Positions 13,101 to 20,330 of a stretch of 35,429 nt of DNA are shown one piece after another. Under the pieces are notes generated by a model. The model was not told the origin of the DNA and made no database searches. It worked only from the letters and a program-made list of their open reading frames with translations. Position numbers and translations under genes: made by a program. This DNA comes from Terriglobia bacterium (GTDB lineage: Bacteria; Acidobacteriota; Terriglobia; Terriglobales; Acidobacteriaceae), in the NCBI GenBank assembly GCA_020073645.1, contig JAIQET010000045.1, positions 1 to 35,429 of the forward strand, in the 5' to 3' direction. How positions within the stretch are numbered: position 1 is the stretch's first letter; the number at the start of each line of letters is the position of its first letter.

Positions 13101-14400
13101 GGCATTTTCTCCGTTACGCCAACCGTTATACCGCAGTGCAGGCCGGGGCGTCATCCTCGCCGTTCTGGCTTTGATCCTGGCGCAAATTGGGGCTGCGCAG
13201 TTTGCCCGCAAAGAAACCGCGAGCAAGGGACCTCGGGCCCTGGCGCTGATTGAACTGGCCCCGAATGGCAAGGCCCACTTGATCCCGGTCACGATACTGT
13301 ACGACGGCCAGTTCTACGATGCCAGCGCGTACAAGGCCTCTCCGGTGCCGATGGCGCTGGAGTCGGGCACGGTCTATGAAGGGGAACGCACCGGAGTTTC
13401 GCAAGGCCTGTTCACCGTGGGGGGCGCACTCCAGGTGAAGAATTCATGGATCGGGGATGGGACGTGGCGGCCTGCGGGTTCGGCGCCGGCAAAGAAAGCT
13501 TTCGCTCCCTCGAAGCCCGTGGAAGAGGACCTGGACGCACCCCCAAAGTTGAGACGGAGCCCGGAAAAGCCCAAGACACCGGAGCCGTCAGCTCCGCAAC
13601 CTGCTGCTCCGCAAGCAACACCGCTAGCGCCGGTGCCTGCTCCCGCGGCCGCGGCGCCTGCGGCGGTCGAAGAAGACCGCGACCGCCCGGTTCTGCGCCG
13701 CGGCCAGCAGACGCACCCGCCAGGGCGGTCGCCCACCGAGGCTCCGGTAACGCAGGCCAAGGCATCGCCATCCGGGCCCAAGAAGCCTTCCACTGCGGCA
13801 TCAGGCGCGATACAGGTCTTCCCCGCAATCTCCGATGCCCGTGGTCCCGAGCCATTGCCGTACACGTACGATCTGAAGCCGGAAGAAGAGCAGCAGTTCC
13901 GCCAGAAGATGCTGGGGTTGGCTGCCGACGAGGTGCGGGCTCGCACCAAGCTGCTGGCCTCGGAATCGATCGAGCCAGCGCCGCTCTCGCGAACTCCTCC
14001 GCGAGGCAAGGCCGCTGCCAAGCCTCCGCAGCCCAGCTTTGATGATGTCCAACTGCGTGTATTCGACCTTACGAGCAATAATGAGCCGGTTCTGGTGCTG
14101 ACGGCGAAGGCGCGGATGCCGCAACGCCCGAACACAACCGGTGCGGAATTGCAGTATCTCGTCACACTGGTCGCTCGGAACGACATCTACGGAGAACTGC
14201 ACAAAATCCTGGCCAACGTGACCGACACCCAGCACCTGGATGTAGTGCCGCGCCTGGAATTGATTGACGCAGTCGACGCCGACGGGGACGGTCGCGGAGA
14301 ACTGCTCTTCCGCCAGGTCTCCGATGCGGGCAGCGCCTTTGTCATTGACCGCGTGATTGGCGACCAGCTGTACACCCTGTTTCAGGGCACGCCGGAGTGA
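13099..14400 (+). CDS. Secreted proline/alanine-rich protein of unknown function
   Basis: This 433-residue protein has a signal-anchor or signal peptide (about residues 17-35, GVILAVLALILAQIGAAQF). An N-terminal globular part follows (about 40-130, with IPVTILYDGQFYDASAY and GTVYEGERTGVSQGLFTVGG). A long low-complexity Pro/Ala-rich linker spans about 140-245. The C-terminal domain (about 300-433) has the stretch VDADGDGRGELLFRQVSD, which resembles an FG-GAP/VCBS-like calcium loop. No family is recognised with confidence. The ATG at 13099 overlaps the bcp ATG on the other strand by two bases inside CCATGG. The frame is open farther upstream, but that part is antisense to bcp and is rejected. 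Confidence 0.8.
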   Translation: MAFSPLRQPLYRSAGRGVILAVLALILAQIGAAQFARKETASKGPRALALIELAPNGKAHLIPVTILYDGQFYDASAYKASPVPMALESGTVYEGERTGVSQGLFTVGGALQVKNSWIGDGTWRPAGSAPAKKAFAPSKPVEEDLDAPPKLRRSPEKPKTPEPSAPQPAAPQATPLAPVPAPAAAAPAAVEEDRDRPVLRRGQQTHPPGRSPTEAPVTQAKASPSGPKKPSTAASGAIQVFPAISDARGPEPLPYTYDLKPEEEQQFRQKMLGLAADEVRARTKLLASESIEPAPLSRTPPRGKAAAKPPQPSFDDVQLRVFDLTSNNEPVLVLTAKARMPQRPNTTGAELQYLVTLVARNDIYGELHKILANVTDTQHLDVVPRLELIDAVDADGDGRGELLFRQVSDAGSAFVIDRVIGDQLYTLFQGTPE

Positions 14401-14422
14401 CCCATTGTTGATTTTGTGATTG

Positions 14423-14485
14423 TTGATTGTTGATTGAAAGCACCAGATGGGCTGCATCTCCACTGGATTTTGATTCAACAATCAA
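14423..14485. repeat. GATTGTTGATTG repeat with inverted partner
   Basis: Tandem TTGTTGATTG units from 14404 to 14436 and a complementary TCAACAATCAA at 14475-14485 (pairing with TTGATTGTTGA 14423-14433, 11 bp, 41-nt loop). AT-rich island between two co-directional genes; possible terminator-like or repeat function, no T-run. Confidence 0.6.
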
Positions 14486-14566
14486 GAAAGCAACAATTCC
14501 CACCGGTGGTGAAAACTCCCCAAGCCGTTTACAATCTGCAGCCAACTTCGCCGGGGTGAAAACAAG

Positions 14567-15496
14567 ATGCGCAAAGTCTGGATTCTTGTTATCGCGATGC
14601 TGTTCGCCTCCCTTTTGACGACCGCCCAGGACCGGGACTTCAGCAAAGTGGAGATGAAGGTCACCAAGGTTTCCGGCAACGTGTACATGTTGCAGGGAGC
14701 GGGCGGAAATATCGGCGCTTCGATTGGCGACGACGGCATCGTCATCGTCGACGATCAGTACGCCCCTTTGGCAGACAAAATCAAAGCCGCGCTCAAGGGC
14801 ATCACCGACAAGCCGGTGCGCTTCGTGATCAACACCCATTATCACGAGGACCATACCGGCGGAAATGCGATCTTCCAGCAAAACGCGCCCATCATCGCTC
14901 AGGACAACGTGCGCAAGCGCCTGGAGGAAGGCGGCACGGCAGGCAATTACGGCGGCGTCAATTTTCCGGCCAAGCCGCAACCCAAAGACGCGCTGCCTAT
15001 CATCACCTTTGAGCACGATGTCACTGTACATCTGAACGGCGAGGACATCCGTGCCCTGCACTTTCCCAGCGGGCACACCGATGGCGACAGCGTGATCTTC
15101 TTCCCCAAGTCGAACGTAGTGCACATGGGCGACGACTTTGTAACCTACGGGTTTCCGTTCATTGACCTGAGTGGCGGCGGCAGCGTGGAAGGGATGATCT
15201 CCGCGCTGGAACAGATCATTCCCAAGTTGCCGGCGGACGTGAAAGTCATTCCAGGCCACGGGCCCCTCTCAAACCTCGACGACGTTCGCCGCTTCGTGAC
15301 CATGCTGAAGGACACCAAAGCGGTGGTCGAAAACGGCATCAAGCAAGGCAAGTCGCTGGACCAGTTGAAGCAGGAAAACGTGCTGGCGCCGTGGCAGAAG
15401 TGGTCGGGAGACTTTATTACGAGCGAGCAGTGGCTGGTGACGCTTTACAACGATCTGACGGGGAAGAAAAGCGGAGAGTTCATCAAACACAATTGA
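14567..15496 (+). CDS. Secreted metallo-beta-lactamase-fold hydrolase
   Basis: This 309-residue exported MBL-fold enzyme has a signal peptide (about residues 1-20, VWILVIAMLFASLLTTAQ). Zinc ligands are present in order: INTHYHEDHTGG (HxHxDH), the FPSGHTDGDSVIFF His, the VHMGDDF Asp and the VIPGHGPLS His. The fold hydrolyses many ester, thioester or lactam substrates, and the sequence between motifs gives no specific substrate. It resembles the generic periplasmic MBL proteins common in soil bacteria, and a role in beta-lactam resistance is not supported by the sequence alone. GGGGTG about 10 nt before the ATG is a weak ribosome site. It is followed by a repeat-bearing gap. Confidence 0.92.
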   Translation: MRKVWILVIAMLFASLLTTAQDRDFSKVEMKVTKVSGNVYMLQGAGGNIGASIGDDGIVIVDDQYAPLADKIKAALKGITDKPVRFVINTHYHEDHTGGNAIFQQNAPIIAQDNVRKRLEEGGTAGNYGGVNFPAKPQPKDALPIITFEHDVTVHLNGEDIRALHFPSGHTDGDSVIFFPKSNVVHMGDDFVTYGFPFIDLSGGGSVEGMISALEQIIPKLPADVKVIPGHGPLSNLDDVRRFVTMLKDTKAVVENGIKQGKSLDQLKQENVLAPWQKWSGDFITSEQWLVTLYNDLTGKKSGEFIKHN

Positions 15497-15533
15497 CCGC
15501 GGTGTGCCCTCGCCCGCGCCTAGGCTGCTGGGG

Positions 15534-15581
15534 ATCCTTCGCTCCGCTCAGGATGACCGCTCCGGGGCTCAGACGCCCCGG
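15534..15581. repeat. ATCCTTCGC...CTCAGGATGA repeat plus CCGGGGC hairpin
   Basis: ATCCTTCGCTCCGCTCAGGAT (15534-15554) is a half-length relative of the outer arms of the 11019-11247 element. CCGGGGC-TCAGAC-GCCCCGG (15562-15581) is a perfect 7-bp hairpin. Both lie between convergent genes and may help termination or mRNA stability, but no T-run follows on either strand. Confidence 0.65.
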
Positions 15582-15590
15582 AAAACGCGG

Positions 15591-16211
15591 TCACTTCTGT
15601 GTCATCACCAGTTCGCCGTTCTCGACCTTGATGCCGCCCACGTTGTCGGGCAGCTTCAGGCGGTCGCGCTGCCCGGCGAGCTTCCTTTGCAGGGCGTCGT
15701 TCACCAGAGACACGGGAATGCTCAGATCGCCAACCTTGAATTCGGTCGGGTCGAAGGTGGCGTAGCCGTCCTTTGATCCCAGGTGACCCGCGAGCGTGAT
15801 GTAGACCGTCTTTCCGCCGATCTCGGCTACGAACTGGCCGCGGGCAATGTCGCCATCGAAGTTCACCTGATAGTCCTTGATGTCGGGCTGCCCCGGTGCG
15901 ACCGTCGCATCGGGCGATGACAGAGACGCGTCCGAGGCGGGCTGCGCCGCGATGGCTGCGGGAAGAGCCCCCGCCGCCTGCGCCAGTGCCGCGCTCACTT
16001 CGTCCGAAGTAAGGTGGACCTCGGCGGGAGGCTGCCCTGCGTCTCTCGGCTGATCCAACTGCTGCAGCTTTTCCTGAAACGACTGGGCGTTCGCCGCGGT
16101 GACCGCCGGCGGCTGCGGTGTCGCCACCGGCTGCGGCCTCTTCAGGACAAGCACGAGGGCAATGACGGAAGCGCCAAGAGTGGCGATGCTGATGATACGG
16201 TCAATTTTCAT
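15591..16211 (-). CDS. Membrane-anchored protein of unknown function
   Basis: This 206-residue protein has one N-terminal hydrophobic segment (about residues 5-23, RIISIATLGASVIALVLVL). A Pro/Ala/Gln-rich linker follows, then a helix (about 45-90, FQEKLQQLDQ and LTSDEVSAALAQAAGALP). The C-terminal beta-rich domain (about 110-206) carries IKDYQVNFDGDIARGQFVAEIGGKTVYITLAGHL-type strands and ends GIKVENGELVMTQK. The last domain has the look of a small periplasmic lipid- or ligand-binding sheet, but I do not recognise the family. The start has GAGGTCAGG upstream. It probably starts its own transcript, with 97 bp to the upstream DinB gene. Confidence 0.8.
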   Translation of the reverse strand: MKIDRIISIATLGASVIALVLVLKRPQPVATPQPPAVTAANAQSFQEKLQQLDQPRDAGQPPAEVHLTSDEVSAALAQAAGALPAAIAAQPASDASLSSPDATVAPGQPDIKDYQVNFDGDIARGQFVAEIGGKTVYITLAGHLGSKDGYATFDPTEFKVGDLSIPVSLVNDALQRKLAGQRDRLKLPDNVGGIKVENGELVMTQK

Positions 16212-16307
16212 GGCCTGACCTCGCGGCAGCGCCGGGGACGCGCATCGTCTATGGTACTGGCCTTGGAATCCCGCCTCACATGACGGAAGTTGCTGGCCGG
16301 TGGGAGA

Positions 16308-16823
16308 TTACGCCGGGTTATCCGCGTCTATGCTGCGTTCCCGCACCTGCTCGGAAGTCAACCCGTATAAGGGCGGAGTGGGAACGCCCAGCATGGCGAG
16401 ATAAATGTAGATCTGGCCGCGATGGTGGATCTCATGTTCCACCATGGCCCGGAGCCATTTCCAAACGGTGATCGAAGCGCCGTCCGGTGTGGTGCACTTG
16501 CGGTTCAGGTCTTCGCTGCTTAGCCGGGAGATGATCTCGACCGATTCGCGATGCAAGCGCTCCATGAACATCACAACTTCCTGGTAGCCATCGGCAAGTT
16601 CCTTGCCGCAGCCAGCATAACGGCTCGGCTTGTTCTGGATGGTTTCGCCAAACATATAGCGCTCGATCGCCGCCATGTGACGAACCAGGTCTCCCAGGGT
16701 GAACTTGCCTTCGCGGTAAGACCAGTCGAGCTTGTCAGGAGGAATGCAGCGTACCACCCGCATGGTTCTCTGGTGGACCTTGTCGAGGTAGTCGAGGAAG
16801 AGGTTGAGGTTCTGGATCTGCAT
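16308..16823 (-). CDS. DinB/YfiT-type four-helix protein (putative metal-dependent)
   Basis: This 171-residue DinB-family four-helix bundle has the usual His triad: LVRHMAAIE in the second helix and VEHEIHHRGQIYIYLAML in the fourth. Together they form a divalent-metal site in this superfamily. Members include thiol transferases (bacillithiol or mycothiol S-transferases) and proteins of unknown role; the substrate cannot be assigned. Its start lies only 7 bp after the stop of the last gene of the TIGR04255 cassette, so the four genes may form one transcript, although DinB has base composition closer to the core genome. The ATG at 16823 is chosen because MQIQNLNLFLDYLDKVHQ starts the first helix. 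Confidence 0.92.
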   Translation of the reverse strand: MQIQNLNLFLDYLDKVHQRTMRVVRCIPPDKLDWSYREGKFTLGDLVRHMAAIERYMFGETIQNKPSRYAGCGKELADGYQEVVMFMERLHRESVEIISRLSSEDLNRKCTTPDGASITVWKWLRAMVEHEIHHRGQIYIYLAMLGVPTPPLYGLTSEQVRERSIDADNPA

Positions 16824-16830
16824 ATGCGAG

Positions 16831-17421
16831 TCAGAGTGGTCCCAAGCCGTCCTTAACGCGATGGGGTTCGGGAATTGCCACTCGAGACTGGTACTGGAAG
16901 AACCGCGTACTTAGATGTTCCAGATAGTGGCACTGAATGATCGAACGACGCCGGGTGCCTAGCTTGAGCTGTTCATATATGTCGGCGGTCGGAACTGTAA
17001 AATGTCTTTTGAAGTCCAAAACGAGGCTGTCGGCGCCCTCTCCGATAGCGTCCTCCGCGGGTTTGATTTTGCTCAGATAGTGGTAACGCTCCAAGTTGTT
17101 TTGGGTTAGTTGCTTCCAGATGTTGCCCATCTTGGGCTCTTGTCGGTAGGCAGTGGCAGAAAAGGCTTCACACAGCAGCACCGAATCCAGCATCAGCTTG
17201 TGGTCGGGGTCTGCGCTGAACCGCGTGGTGAAGTCCTGGGTGAGATCGCAGTCCTGAGAAAACACGACCGCGAACGGATGTCTAATAATCTCAGCCTGTG
17301 GAGACTCGTTAGACCATGCGGCGCCTGGAATCGGCACAAGCTGACGGAGATCACTGATGACCTCGCACTGCCGCAGCGGACCAGCGGCGGTTGACGGGGC
17401 ATAAACGTCTCCTTCAGCCAA
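16831..17421 (-). CDS. Third gene of accessory cassette: 'SQDCD'-motif protein of unknown function
   Basis: This 196-residue protein has no signal peptide or membrane segment. Its most striking part is FAVVFSQDCDLTQDF (about residues 50-64); a strand followed by S-x-D-C-D looks like an active or metal site, as in other uncharacterised accessory-region proteins with a (S/H)-x-DCD motif. The rest is mixed alpha/beta with LVLDFKRHFTVPTADIY near residue 150. The start is TTG at 17421; GAGGAG, 4-8 nt upstream, spans the stop of the preceding gene, so translation is probably coupled. The gene is part of a three-gene set with the TIGR04255-like gene. The function is unknown; an accessory or defence role is inference from context only. 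Confidence 0.8.
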   Translation of the reverse strand: MAEGDVYAPSTAAGPLRQCEVISDLRQLVPIPGAAWSNESPQAEIIRHPFAVVFSQDCDLTQDFTTRFSADPDHKLMLDSVLLCEAFSATAYRQEPKMGNIWKQLTQNNLERYHYLSKIKPAEDAIGEGADSLVLDFKRHFTVPTADIYEQLKLGTRRRSIIQCHYLEHLSTRFFQYQSRVAIPEPHRVKDGLGPL

Positions 17422-17422
17422 T

Positions 17423-17899
17423 TTACTCCTCAGGTAAGTCTAAGCCGGGTCTCTCGTAGGTATCCCGAACCCTTGTCTGCACTACGCTGGTGGTCGGGAG
17501 AAGGTTTGCCGTAGTGGAGGGAGCACAATAAAAGTTGAAAAGATCGACAGCCGACTCTGCCAATTCCTCCAGCCCTTTCTCTGGAGTCACGTCGACCAAG
17601 TAATGGCAAAGAGCGCGCCACACGATCGCCTGTTGCTCCAAAGTTGTCTGTGGATCAGCCCCGAAAGTTACCCCGTGGGTGAATCTGGCTCCCTTGACCG
17701 GTTGCTGCCAACCAAAACCAATGACCGTACCATCAGCTAACAGGTGCTTGGGACTCGACAGGTGTAGGTTCCATAGCCCGATGTAGTCGTTCAGCGATGC
17801 ACCACCTGAAGAGATCCCCGGAGCTTCTGTTAAAGGTGTCCAGTCTTTGGACGACGTCCTTAACTTCAACTCGCTGCTCGGTAAAGAAGTCATTGTCAA
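17423..17899 (-). CDS. Second gene of accessory cassette: protein of unknown function, overlapping the TIGR04255 gene
   Basis: This 158-residue soluble protein matches no family I recognise. From about residue 80 it reads as a helix (TLEQQAIVWRALCHYLVD) and then KGLEELAESAVDLFNFY. Its TTG start at 17899 has GGAGGG 9 nt upstream (an ATG lies 6 nt further in at 17893). This means its first 55 codons overlap the end of the TIGR04255 gene by 167 nt in a different frame. Such a long same-strand overlap is unusual; either the true start lies further in, or both frames are really used. It ends 1 bp before the next gene's TTG. Base composition is lower in GC than the core genes. Confidence 0.65.
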   Translation of the reverse strand: MTMTSLPSSELKLRTSSKDWTPLTEAPGISSGGASLNDYIGLWNLHLSSPKHLLADGTVIGFGWQQPVKGARFTHGVTFGADPQTTLEQQAIVWRALCHYLVDVTPEKGLEELAESAVDLFNFYCAPSTTANLLPTTSVVQTRVRDTYERPGLDLPEE

Positions 17900-18527
17900 T
17901 TAAATAGCCCTCCTCGGCTCCATCCGCGATCCTCGCTATCCCATGATAGATACGGACACGCGAATTCTCATTCAGCCGAACTATCAAAGTGTGTTCCGTA
18001 TCGTCCAGGGCATTCGCGATCTGGGTTTCCATCTCAGGAGCAATGTATGACTGGATCAGTTCGTTCCAGCCGACACCCGTAAGGCCCAGGCGCGATCTTT
18101 GAATAAGGTTGATATACCTGAGACCCGCTCGCTGGAAAAAAGACGGGCCGTAAACGGCCACGAGAGCCTCAAATGGTCCAACAAAGCGAGTGCGGAATTG
18201 CTCCCAGCGCTTGTAGTCGGAGCAGCCCAAAGCAATGGCATCCTTGGACAAACTAAGCTTCCAAACCTGATCCGCAGACACGAACTCGTACTGCCTGGCC
18301 ACCTTAATCTGGAGACCGATTCGCACCATTTTCGCCGCATCTTGCGGGAAGGGCAGGTTCAGCGGTTGTGCTTCACTGAACAGTGGGTAGTCGCTACGCA
18401 CCGCCTCTTGAAAGACAGATGGCAGTTCGGCTTCAATCTTCAGAATTGGCGGAAACCGCAGCTGACAGACAACCTGGTTCAGGGGATTCTTCTGATAGAT
18501 TACGCGTTGTGACGACGGGAAAGCCAT
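17733..18527 (-). CDS. TIGR04255-like family protein (first gene of accessory cassette)
   Basis: This 264-residue protein has the hallmark start of the sporadically distributed TIGR04255 family: RVIYQKNPLNQVVCQLRFPPI (written here as RVIYQKNPL and VVCQLRFP). Next come FQEAVRSDYP, IGLQIKVARQYEFVSADQVWKLSLSKDAIAL, YKRWEQF and the central RAGLRYINLI, and at the end the segment LIDNDFFTE followed by a helical tail. The family's biochemical role is unknown; it turns up patchily in bacteria, often in variable regions. An ATG at 18527 or a TTG at 18533 can be the start. Overlaps with the next gene and TTG starts suggest tight translational coupling in one operon. It sits between gatB and DinB and is lower in GC than its flanks, so it was probably acquired horizontally. 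Confidence 0.85.
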   Translation of the reverse strand: MAFPSSQRVIYQKNPLNQVVCQLRFPPILKIEAELPSVFQEAVRSDYPLFSEAQPLNLPFPQDAAKMVRIGLQIKVARQYEFVSADQVWKLSLSKDAIALGCSDYKRWEQFRTRFVGPFEALVAVYGPSFFQRAGLRYINLIQRSRLGLTGVGWNELIQSYIAPEMETQIANALDDTEHTLIVRLNENSRVRIYHGIARIADGAEEGYLIDNDFFTEQRVEVKDVVQRLDTFNRSSGDLFRWCIAERLHRAMEPTPVESQAPVS

Positions 18528-18596
18528 TTGCAATTGAATTAAGAGATTAACACAGGGGTGGACTCGGGCGCATTTATGGAACAGTTTCCCATCCAG

Positions 18597-20072
18597 CTAC
18601 CCTTCCAGCTTCTTCGCCAGCAGTTCATTCACCAACTGCGGATTGGCCTGGCCCTTGGACGCCTTCATCACCTGGCCGACGAAGAATCCCATCACGGTCT
18701 TCTTGCCGCCGCGGTATTGCTCGAGCTGTTTGGGATTGGCGGCGATGACTTCCTCAATGATCTTCTCGATCGCCGAGGTGTCGGTGATCTGCTGCGGCTT
18801 TTCCTTCTCGTAAACGGCCGGGAAGTCCTGGTTGCGCTCGAAGCAGAGGTCGTAGAGGTCCTTCAGCATCTTGCCCGAGATTGCTCCGCTTTCGACCAGA
18901 TCGGCTGACATAGCAACACCCTTCATCGAAATCGGCGACTGCTCGATCTCCAGGCCCTTGGCCTTCAGGCGTCCCATGAGCTCGCTCTGCACCAGATTGG
19001 CCACACGCTTGGGGTTCTTCGCTGCTTTGGCCGCGGCTTCGAACTGGTCGGCTAGCGCCTGGGTCGAGGTCAGCACCTGGACGTCGTATTCGGTGATGCC
19101 GTAATCCGCGACCATGCGCTTGCGCCTCGCCTCGGGCATCTCCGGAAGAGTCTTGCGGATCTCCGCCTGCCACTTCTCGTCCACCACCAGCGGAAGGAGA
19201 TCGGGCTCGGGGAAATAGCGGTAATCGTGCGCCTGTTCTTTCGAGCGCATACCGTAGGTCTTGCCCTCGCTCGCGTTATAGAGGCGCGTTTCCTGCGTGA
19301 TCTTGCCTCCGGACTCGATCACCCCGATGTGGCGCTCGATCTCGTATTCCAGCGCCTCCCGGATATAGCGGAAGGAATTCACGTTCTTGACTTCGGTCTT
19401 GGTGCCGAATTCCTTCTGCCCGCGTGGCCGCACGCTGACGTTGGCGTCGCAGCGCAGCGAGCCTTCTTCCATGTTGCAATCGCTCACCCCGGTGTAGAGG
19501 ATGATTTCCTTCAAGCGGGTCAGGTATTCGTAGGCTTCGTCGGGCGAGGCGATGTCGGGCTCGCTCACGATCTCGATCAGCGGTACGCCGCTGCGGTTCA
19601 GATCAATCGCCGTCGTCTCGTCGGAATCCGGAAAGCCTTCATGCAGGCTCTTGCCGGCATCTTCCTCCAGGTGCAGGCGGGTGATGCCGATCTTCTTGGC
19701 GCCGTTGCCGGTGGCAATGTCGATCCAGCCGAACTCGGCGAGCGGCTTGTCGTACTGCGAAATCTGGTAGCCCTTGGGCAGGTCAGGATAGAAATAGTTT
19801 TTGCGGGCGAAGATCGAAGTCTGGTTAATGCGGCAATTCAGCGCCATGGCCGCCCGCACCGCGAACTCCACTGCCTTGCGGTTCAGCACCGGCAGGGCCC
19901 CGGGCAATCCCAGGCAAACGGGGCAGACGTTGGTATTGGGGGGATCCCCGAAGCGAGTGGAGCAGGAACAGAAAATCTTGGACGCGGTCAGGAGCTGGAC
20001 GTGCACCTCCAAACCGATGACCGGCTCATACTTGGCGCGGTTCGCGACCGACGTGTCGGGCGTCGTGGCCAT
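18597..20072 (-). CDS. gatB: Aspartyl/glutamyl-tRNA(Asn/Gln) amidotransferase subunit B
   Basis: GatB is the kinase and tRNA-recruiting subunit of GatCAB, which converts Glu-tRNA(Gln) and Asp-tRNA(Asn) to the amidated forms. The protein is 491 residues, the normal length. Signatures are YEPVIGLEVHVQL, the Cys cluster FCSCSTRFG...CPVCLGLPG, ARKNYFYPDLPKGYQISQYD, RLHLEEDAGKS (catalytic His/Glu region), DLNRSGVPLIEIVSEPD, MEEGSLRCDANVS, KVEVKNVNSF-like TEVKNVNSF, and a C-terminal YqeY-like tRNA-binding tail ending VGQVMKASKGQANPQLVNELL. gatA and gatC are not in the window. The ATG at 20072 has no Shine-Dalgarno sequence, but a perfect TATAAT ends 8 nt upstream. Confidence 0.97.
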   Translation of the reverse strand: MATTPDTSVANRAKYEPVIGLEVHVQLLTASKIFCSCSTRFGDPPNTNVCPVCLGLPGALPVLNRKAVEFAVRAAMALNCRINQTSIFARKNYFYPDLPKGYQISQYDKPLAEFGWIDIATGNGAKKIGITRLHLEEDAGKSLHEGFPDSDETTAIDLNRSGVPLIEIVSEPDIASPDEAYEYLTRLKEIILYTGVSDCNMEEGSLRCDANVSVRPRGQKEFGTKTEVKNVNSFRYIREALEYEIERHIGVIESGGKITQETRLYNASEGKTYGMRSKEQAHDYRYFPEPDLLPLVVDEKWQAEIRKTLPEMPEARRKRMVADYGITEYDVQVLTSTQALADQFEAAAKAAKNPKRVANLVQSELMGRLKAKGLEIEQSPISMKGVAMSADLVESGAISGKMLKDLYDLCFERNQDFPAVYEKEKPQQITDTSAIEKIIEEVIAANPKQLEQYRGGKKTVMGFFVGQVMKASKGQANPQLVNELLAKKLEG

Positions 20073-20080
20073 AAACAGTG

Positions 20081-20086
20081 ATTATA
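20081..20086 (-). promoter_or_regulatory. Candidate -10 box (TATAAT) for a leaderless gatB transcript
   Basis: A perfect TATAAT on the minus strand, then CACTGTTT (8 nt) and the gatB ATG. There is no Shine-Dalgarno site in between and the -35 is weak. The predicted start of transcription falls at or 1-2 nt before the ATG. Confidence 0.5.
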
Positions 20087-20209
20087 GAACGGTTGATCCG
20101 GCTCGTTTTCGGCAGCCAGTACAGAATTCCCCGAGCCTGGGACAAGATGGCTGCCCGAAATACCTTCAGCCCGGCTTGTTCTGAATTCAGAAATTTTTCA
20201 AGGTCTTGG

Positions 20210-20237
20210 TTGAAACCTGTTTTCACAAGGGTAGAAT
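20210..20237 (+). promoter_or_regulatory. Sigma70-type promoter for the secreted protein at 20331
   Basis: TTGAAA (20210-20215), a 16-nt spacer and TAGAAT (20232-20237), each matching 5 of 6 consensus bases. It would give a leader of about 85 nt that ends in a strong AGGAGG (20316-20321). Confidence 0.6.
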
Positions 20238-20330
20238 CACGCATCGCGCTTATATCGTTCGCCTGCTCTTGGCCGTGGGGGCCAAGGCCGGAATTTTTCT
20301 CAAGACAAACCCACTAGGAGGCCAATGCCT

